A program made the translations under genes and the position numbers. This document shows, piece after piece, positions 58,717-64,000 of a stretch of 64,000 nucleotides of DNA (its first letter is position 1; each line of letters opens with the position of its first letter). The notes below the pieces were generated by a model. It had not been told where the DNA came from and made no database searches. It worked only from the letters and a program-made list of their open reading frames with translations. Source of the DNA: Paramoeba atlantica (Eukaryota > Discosea); assembly GCA_977017575.1 (NCBI GenBank), contig CDRNVI010000048.1:248001-312000 (forward strand), read 5' to 3'.

Positions 58717-60662
58717 GCCACCAACGTACCAGAGTCCGAAACTCGGTTGGGGTATAAGCGTGGCCGTTCTTTTTCGACGGCAATACAAAAGCCCATTCTG
58801 CTGCTCCGTGCCCCGTTTCCGAAATCCATCGAGCCCTCGTACGTGGGTCAGCGAGGGAGAGTGCTTGATGAAACTCGTGAGATGAGATTGCATCGCTTAG
58901 ATCTCGTTGCCGAGGGATTACTGTTTCGGTACTGGATTCTGTAATGCCACGTTTACTGAAAGGCGGAGTGGATGACAAGGCGAAACCTTTCGGTATTCTC
59001 CCTGATTGAATGTCTACGATGTCTTTCCCCACCCTTTTATTGACATCGCTTACGGCTTCTTCGAAACCTTCTGCCTCCGTGGGGTCCCAGCGATCTAGCT
59101 CCGATGCAAATGCGACAGAGGCGATATAGGCTGAAGTAGAGTGCTCTTCCGCGGAACGGAGTCCTAACCCGCCAAATCGCTTGTTTCGTTGTGTTTGACG
59201 GCGGGCCTCGGGGGTCAGAGGACGGAAAAAATTCTCTACCGCGCGTTGCACGGCGTCGTCCAAGCGCCGACAGAGATCCCGAAGTTCAGATGTTGGGGTT
59301 GTTCGTAGGGAGTAAACCATCTGGCAGAAGCCAGTGCAGTGACGAATGAGGGATAAGGCAACCTGGGGGTCTTCGAGGTGCGTTATAGCGTCCAGAGAAT
59401 CTTCTGCCATTTCGACTGCATTGTTGACGAGATATTCACGACAAAACTCTGGCGATCCAACGGGGCTTCCCAGAATGTAAAAATTGCCTTCGAGGTTTTT
59501 GTTAGGGCCAGGGAGATCGGGAAAAACAGAAGAACGATGAGAAGATGCTGGGTGGGTAATAATCTCGCATTTTGCAGCGTTGAGGTGTAGGCCCCATTGT
59601 GGACCCTTCATTTCGATAACGTCGAACGCGTGTCGCACATCACAGGAAGTGCCAGCCAAAACGCCATCATCCAGGTACCAGAGGCTTAGGTCTAATTTGG
59701 GGGCTGCTGCGTGAATTTCTGAGGCGACTTCCCTCATGACTAACGAGAAAAGAAGAGGGCCCAAGGGGTCCCCTTGCTGGACACCCTCACGAGATTTAAT
59801 AACGCGTGTTCCAAAGGTAAGCTTACTTTCCGAAGTGTAGCACCATTCGACGTAAGGAGTAAGCGTGGGGAAATGCTCGCGTGTTAGTGCTATGAACCAG
59901 TCCCTTGAAACTTGGTTGAAGGCATTACGTAGGTCGATTTTACAGAGAACAAAGTCGTCATCTTCCGTGCGAGCAGCAAAGGCCTGGCGACACAGATGTA
60001 TAACTCGCTCGGCCCCGGCGGGCGTGGCTACCCCGTACTGATGGCCTTTGAAAATTTTGCGGGCTCGCGCTTTTACTGATAGGCAGGCCACTTTACTCAC
60101 CAGACGGCGGAGCGTTTCTCCATCGGCTATTGGGCGCACGTCGTGTTCTCCCTTTTCCAAAGCACATAGCCTTCCTCCGGCAAAGTGGTCTTGAACGTCG
60201 AGTGGTAACTTCCCAGCGAGCATATGGTTGGTGAAATTTGTGAGCGTGCCCAGTGGATTTGTGTGCCCGTCATTGTGATATTGCATTGCCGCTTGCACGT
60301 GTTCTGGGCGGAGGCAAAGTGCGCCACCTGATGATCCTCTGTGGAAGGTTGAGAGCGCAGCTGCGACTTCTTCCTCGGTGACTTTGAGTGGTTCTGTTTC
60401 CGGAGTTAAGCTGGGGGATGTTGTGGATGCGGAGATTCGTGGGGGGTGTTTGGCCTGAAGTTTGGCGTACGTGTTGTCGTCGTCTGGTGCTAGCGGCGAA
60501 GAAGTCAGTGCGGTCATGGCGCGAGAAAGTTCTCCGTCGCGGGCCAGTCGCTCCGCGCGAAGACACGCTTTCTTCCCCTCGTCTTCTAGGCTTGTTGCTT
60601 GCGCAGCACGTTTCTTACGATTCAAAGTCTTACATGTTTCGTTCCAAAGTGATAGATATTGT
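58717..60662 (-). pseudogene. RLE-B copy 3 ORF, RT segment
   Basis: Starts L-S-L-W-N-E-T-C at the truncation, then F-H-R-G-S-S-G-G, L-R-P-E-H-V-Q, motif A C-K-I-D-L-R-N-A-F-N-Q-V-S, motif B G-V-Q-Q-G-D-P-L-G-P, L-W-Y-L-D-D-G-V-L-A-G, thumb, and ends F-R-T-L-V-R-W-W at the inserted fragment. The frame is open throughout. Confidence 0.85.
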
Positions 60663-60663
60663 C

Positions 60664-60894
60664 TTTTTTTTTTTTTTTTTTTTTTTTTTGCAATTAATAA
60701 GGGGGGAGATGTATGAAACGCGGCATTGCCTCTATATTACCCATTATGCGAACCAAGTAGGTCCATTGGGGGGATATGAATGTATGTAAATTTCTTAGTT
60801 TTTCCTCCTTCCACAAGCAATCAGCCCACCCCAAACTAGCAAACAATTTCCCCCCACGAAGCCGCCTCCCTGAAGAGAAATGCAGTGAAAAGTC
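60664..60894 (-). mobile_element. 205-bp short module, copy 3
   Basis: Tail 60664-60689 and the module of 48695-48900, one G shorter, with the same 5' boundary; followed by a T-run (60895-60910). Confidence 0.7.
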
Positions 60895-60910
60895 TTTTTT
60901 TTTTTTTTTT

Positions 60911-61278
60911 TATGCGTTCAAGACTGAAAAATTCTTTCTTCTAAAATATATTCTATGAATGTACGGTATCCCTTTCTTACTTACTTTCCTACTTACTTTA
61001 CTTCGCCCTTATCAACTTCGCCCGCTTCTCTCCCTTATCTCCACCCCTCAAAGAAACCATCCGCGACTTTCCGACTTCACCCGCTTCTTTCCCTCACTTC
61101 CCCCCCCCCGAGCATCCATCCGCGCCTTCCAAACTTTGCCCTCCTCTTTCCCTCACTTCCCCCAAGAAATCAATCCGCGCGTGCTCCACCCCTTCTTCCA
61201 GCAGTGCGCGCTTCGGACCGGGTCTCTCGACCTCTCCACGGCCTGGCTTGGGAACCCTTCCCTTGTTATGCGGGTACC
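60911..61278 (-). mobile_element. RLE-A4 3' UTR fragment with junction motif
   Basis: 60915-60955 is the fourth copy of the AAGACTGAAAAATTC motif. It is followed without a T-run by A4 3' UTR (60956-61278), truncated in the hairpin domain at TTATGCGGGTACC, against the next tail. Confidence 0.65.
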
Positions 61279-64000
61279 TTTTTTTTTTTTTTTTTTTTTT
61301 TACTTTACTTCGCCCTTATCAACTTCGCCCGCTTCTCTCCCTTATCTCCACCCCTCAAAGAAACCATCCGCGACTTTCCGACTTCACCCGCTTCTTTCCC
61401 TCACTTCCCCCCCCCCGAGCATCCATCCGCGCCTTCCAAACTTTGCCCTCCTCTTTCCCTCACTTCCCCCCAGAAATCAATCCGCGAGTGCTCCACCCCT
61501 TCTTCCAGCAGTGCGCGCTTCGGACCGGGTCTCTCTACCTCTCCACGGCCTGGCTTGGGAACCCTTCCCTTGTTATGCGGGAGGGCGCAGGCGCGGGCAT
61601 GTGCCGACAGCGGCACGGTCACGAAGTTGGGTTTTGATCGCCGGATTCGGATGAATGTTCCGAATCCATACCTGTCTCACATTGGGGTACCTTGCTCGTG
61701 AAAGCGAGGCGTGAGGATAGGCACTGTCGGCTCGATCGGCCTCGGGCCGCTCTGGAGGCTATTCCTCCAGAGTTGCGATGGGGTCTTCGGAAGGTGAACG
61801 AGCAACCATCATGCGCGCTTGAAAGCGCATAAGGGTTATGTTTAGTTCAGCGAAGATTCGGCTCGTTGCCTCACCTTCCGAAAGTAGACCCCCCGAGGCG
61901 TGCGAACACCTCTCACCGACTTTGCGGAGCACGGCTGAAGCGCTGGGGCTCCAGGCGCCATAACTTTCGACAACCATGGCCGTAAAGTCGCATCCTGCCT
62001 CTACGGCTTCTCGACGCTGCTTGCCCTTCTCCATTGAGGAATAATGTTCGGCAAATGACCCCGCGGCAACCCAGCTAGCGTTTCGGACTTTGTCCGTATA
62101 TTTTAATTGCTGAGCATGGGTGACCGCGAAGTCAAGCACAATGGGATTTCCAAGAAAAAGGCTGGGCAAGTATATGTCGCCAGGTCTGGTGAGGGCCCCG
62201 CCTGGGCCCCTGTTCCCGAGACTCTTTTCTCGTTGAGGGGCGAGGCGGGCTCGACTGCACACGTCCGCGAACTGGTCCGTAACAGCGTTGTGCCTGGTCA
62301 CAATACCATGGCCATGTTTGCAAGACAGTGCATGGTCCCCTTTGCTGTCAAGGGGGAGCGAGCATTTCGGCATGGGGCACGTGCTATCTTCATGGTAGAT
62401 GTCCACGCCTAACCACCAACGGGCCAAAGTTCGGAATTGTGTGGGGGTAAAGGCGTGCCCAAGGTCTTTCGAAGGAGTCACAAAGGCCCAGCTGCTCGCT
62501 CCCGTGCCACACTGGGAGATCCACCTTGCACGGGTTCGTGCGTCAGTTGTCTCATATTCCTGGGAAAAGGCATGGGCTGCAATAGCATAACTGATTACCC
62601 GCTGGCGCGGGATCTTCCCTTTGGGCCACTGTGGGGGTAACATGTCCTGGCATTCTTCAGAACCGTAGAGGGGAGTCGAGAGTGGGTAGGCATCCGTGGG
62701 TGTGTTGGCCGTGCGGGAAGTCGTACGAAGAATATGTCCCGGAGGCTCGTCCGGGGGGTGAGGATCATTCCCTGGCGGAGGGCGCCTTCTCTTCCGGTAG
62801 GAGTACGGCGCGCTCAGGGCCTTCTCGCATGGGGCGTTGGGAGTCGTGAGAACACGACCTCGGGGATCGAGGAGAGCAGTGCCGGCCTTCTGATTGATGT
62901 CGAGGATGGCCTCCGAGAAACCTTCAGCGTCTGTGGGATCCCAGGAATCTGTGGCAGAGGCAAAGGCGACGGATGCAACGTAAGCCGCGGAAGCGTGGAG
63001 AGCTGCGGATCTCAGACCTAATCCCCCATGACGCTTCAGTCGCTGTGCTTGAGATTGTGCTGACCTGTCCAGAGGACAGATGATTGCCTCTATAGCGGTC
63101 ATGAGAAAGTCGTCTAAACGGGAGCAAAGGTGAATCAGGGACTGTGGGGGCGTGCTTCTCATGGCATACACCATTTGACAGAACCCCGCACATTGACGAA
63201 TTAGGGCAAGCGCGACCTGGGGGTCCTGAATGTTGGTGATGGCATCGAGGGTATCCTCGGCTGGTTCTAGGGCGTGAGAAAGAAGATAAGCAGAGCAGTG
63301 GTCGGCGGATCCTACAGGACTCCCTAGTATGTCAAAGTTCCCCTGCGAATTGATCTTCTCGTCGGGTATGTCTGGGAAGTAATCAGCCTGGTGGGCCGAG
63401 CTGGGGGAAGTAATAATTTCGCATTTCGACGTATTGAGATACAAGCCCCATTGAGGTCCTACTCGGGCGATCGTGTCTAGGGCGTCTCTAACTTCCTGCG
63501 CCTGGCCAACGAGGACGCCATCGTCGAGATACCAGAGTTGGGCGGGAATATCAGTTTGAAGGTTAATGGCTTCTGAGAGCTCCAGGGCCACTAACGAGAA
63601 GAGCAATGGTCCTAGGGGATCGCCCTGTTGTACTCCTTCCTCGGAGGAGATGAATCGGGCCCCGTAGGTAAGAGAGCTGGGGTCGGAATAGCACCAATTG
63701 ATCCAAGGGAAGAGTTCCGGGAAATATTCCTGTACTAGTGGAAGGAAGGCAGCCCTGCTTACGTTATTGAAAGCGTTACGTAGGTCCACTTTGCACATGA
63801 CGAAGTTCGGGTTTTCCATATTGGACGACATGGCCAGGCGACACATGTGAATGACTCTTTCGGCCCCGGCTGTCGCTGCCACTCCGTACTGTTTGCCTTC
63901 AAAGAGCTCGCTCGCTTTGGGTCGGATTGCGTTGCATACGGCTTTGCTCGCTAATCGCCGAAGGGTTTCACCGGCAGCGATCGGACGAACATCATTTTCG
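61279..64000 (-). mobile_element. RLE-A4 retrotransposon, copy 2 (runs off right edge)
   Basis: Tail 61279-61301, 3' UTR to 61758, ORF to the window end. The 3' end lies some 20 bp inside that of copy 1. Its 5' state is not visible. Confidence 0.88.
61759..64000 (-). CDS. RLE-A4 polyprotein, copy 2, C-terminal part
   Basis: Open over all 747 visible codons from the window edge (N-D-V-R-P-I-A-A-G) to the stop at 61759. It carries RT motifs A-C, knuckle and nuclease as in 54498-56899. The ATG near 63882 is internal to the RT domain and not a real start. Confidence 0.9.
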   Translation of the reverse strand, partial: ENDVRPIAAGETLRRLASKAVCNAIRPKASELFEGKQYGVAATAGAERVIHMCRLAMSSNMENPNFVMCKVDLRNAFNNVSRAAFLPLVQEYFPELFPWINWCYSDPSSLTYGARFISSEEGVQQGDPLGPLLFSLVALELSEAINLQTDIPAQLWYLDDGVLVGQAQEVRDALDTIARVGPQWGLYLNTSKCEIITSPSSAHQADYFPDIPDEKINSQGNFDILGSPVGSADHCSAYLLSHALEPAEDTLDAITNIQDPQVALALIRQCAGFCQMVYAMRSTPPQSLIHLCSRLDDFLMTAIEAIICPLDRSAQSQAQRLKRHGGLGLRSAALHASAAYVASVAFASATDSWDPTDAEGFSEAILDINQKAGTALLDPRGRVLTTPNAPCEKALSAPYSYRKRRRPPPGNDPHPPDEPPGHILRTTSRTANTPTDAYPLSTPLYGSEECQDMLPPQWPKGKIPRQRVISYAIAAHAFSQEYETTDARTRARWISQCGTGASSWAFVTPSKDLGHAFTPTQFRTLARWWLGVDIYHEDSTCPMPKCSLPLDSKGDHALSCKHGHGIVTRHNAVTDQFADVCSRARLAPQREKSLGNRGPGGALTRPGDIYLPSLFLGNPIVLDFAVTHAQQLKYTDKVRNASWVAAGSFAEHYSSMEKGKQRREAVEAGCDFTAMVVESYGAWSPSASAVLRKVGERCSHASGGLLSEGEATSRIFAELNITLMRFQARMMVARSPSEDPIATLEE

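Larger units (their letters stand above)
57207..60663 (-). mobile_element. RLE-B retrotransposon, copy 3, 5'-truncated and split
   Basis: Tail 57207-57218, a 3' UTR unlike the other B copies (57219-57447), and the ORF in two segments separated by a LINE fragment at 58127-58716. The 5' side is truncated inside the region between fingers and RT (about 60662), at the tail of the next module. Confidence 0.85.

Noticed and set aside
1-64000. A host gene or multi-exon host transcript
   Set aside because: Every long frame is explained by a retrotransposon family; remaining gaps are short and repetitive.

Overview
The window looks like a repeat-rich block of a euglenozoan nuclear genome (kinetoplastid or diplonemid relative). 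Three signs point there. (1) Nine places carry a ~36-nt spliced-leader (SL) exon whose 3' half, AGTTTCTGTACCTTGTTG on the minus strand, closely matches the conserved end of kinetoplastid and diplonemid SL exons. (2) The tyrosine-recombinase retroelement has the gag - recombinase - RT/RNase H order known from the VIPER/TATE elements of trypanosomatids. (3) A 5S rRNA-derived stretch resembles trypanosomatid 5S. I find no host protein-coding gene: essentially all 64 kb is retrotransposon sequence, almost all of it transcribed from the minus strand.

Layout. 1-2954: the 5' end of one element, then a patchwork of 5'-truncated scraps divided by poly-T runs (minus-strand poly(A) tails). 2955-16381: an older nested zone. 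A VIPER-like element (3656-14095) with split direct repeats sits in a YQDD-type non-LTR element (14096-16381), and later insertions sit inside both: an RLE-B element (about 4865-9205), two tRNA-derived SINEs (one headed by a 5S rRNA-derived segment), and a 517-bp retroposon-like repeat. 16382-25746: a 4,862-bp perfect-looking tandem duplication of element A3. 26107-53134: a head-to-tail train of full-length elements (A1, A2, A1, A2, A1, A1) with truncated tails between them. 53155-64000: truncated A4 and RLE-B copies, short ~205-bp modules, and a SINE-related LINE fragment with an RNase H end.

The dominant elements (A1-A4, B) are non-LTR retrotransposons of the restriction-like-endonuclease (R2/CRE-like) type: N-terminal C2H2/C2HC zinc fingers, RT with YLDD, a C-terminal Cys/His knuckle and a PD..D nuclease. 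Every copy that keeps its 5' end starts with the SL exon and ends in poly(A), so each looks like a reverse-transcribed copy of a mature trans-spliced mRNA. One copy carries a second partial SL that begins exactly after the AG inside the first, as if an SL-bearing copy had been trans-spliced again. Their 3' UTRs share a multi-hairpin RNA domain with compensatory changes, probably the reverse transcriptase's recognition structure. Elements are joined 5' end to poly(A) tail, which suggests repeated insertion into T-runs such as older tails, or serial end addition.
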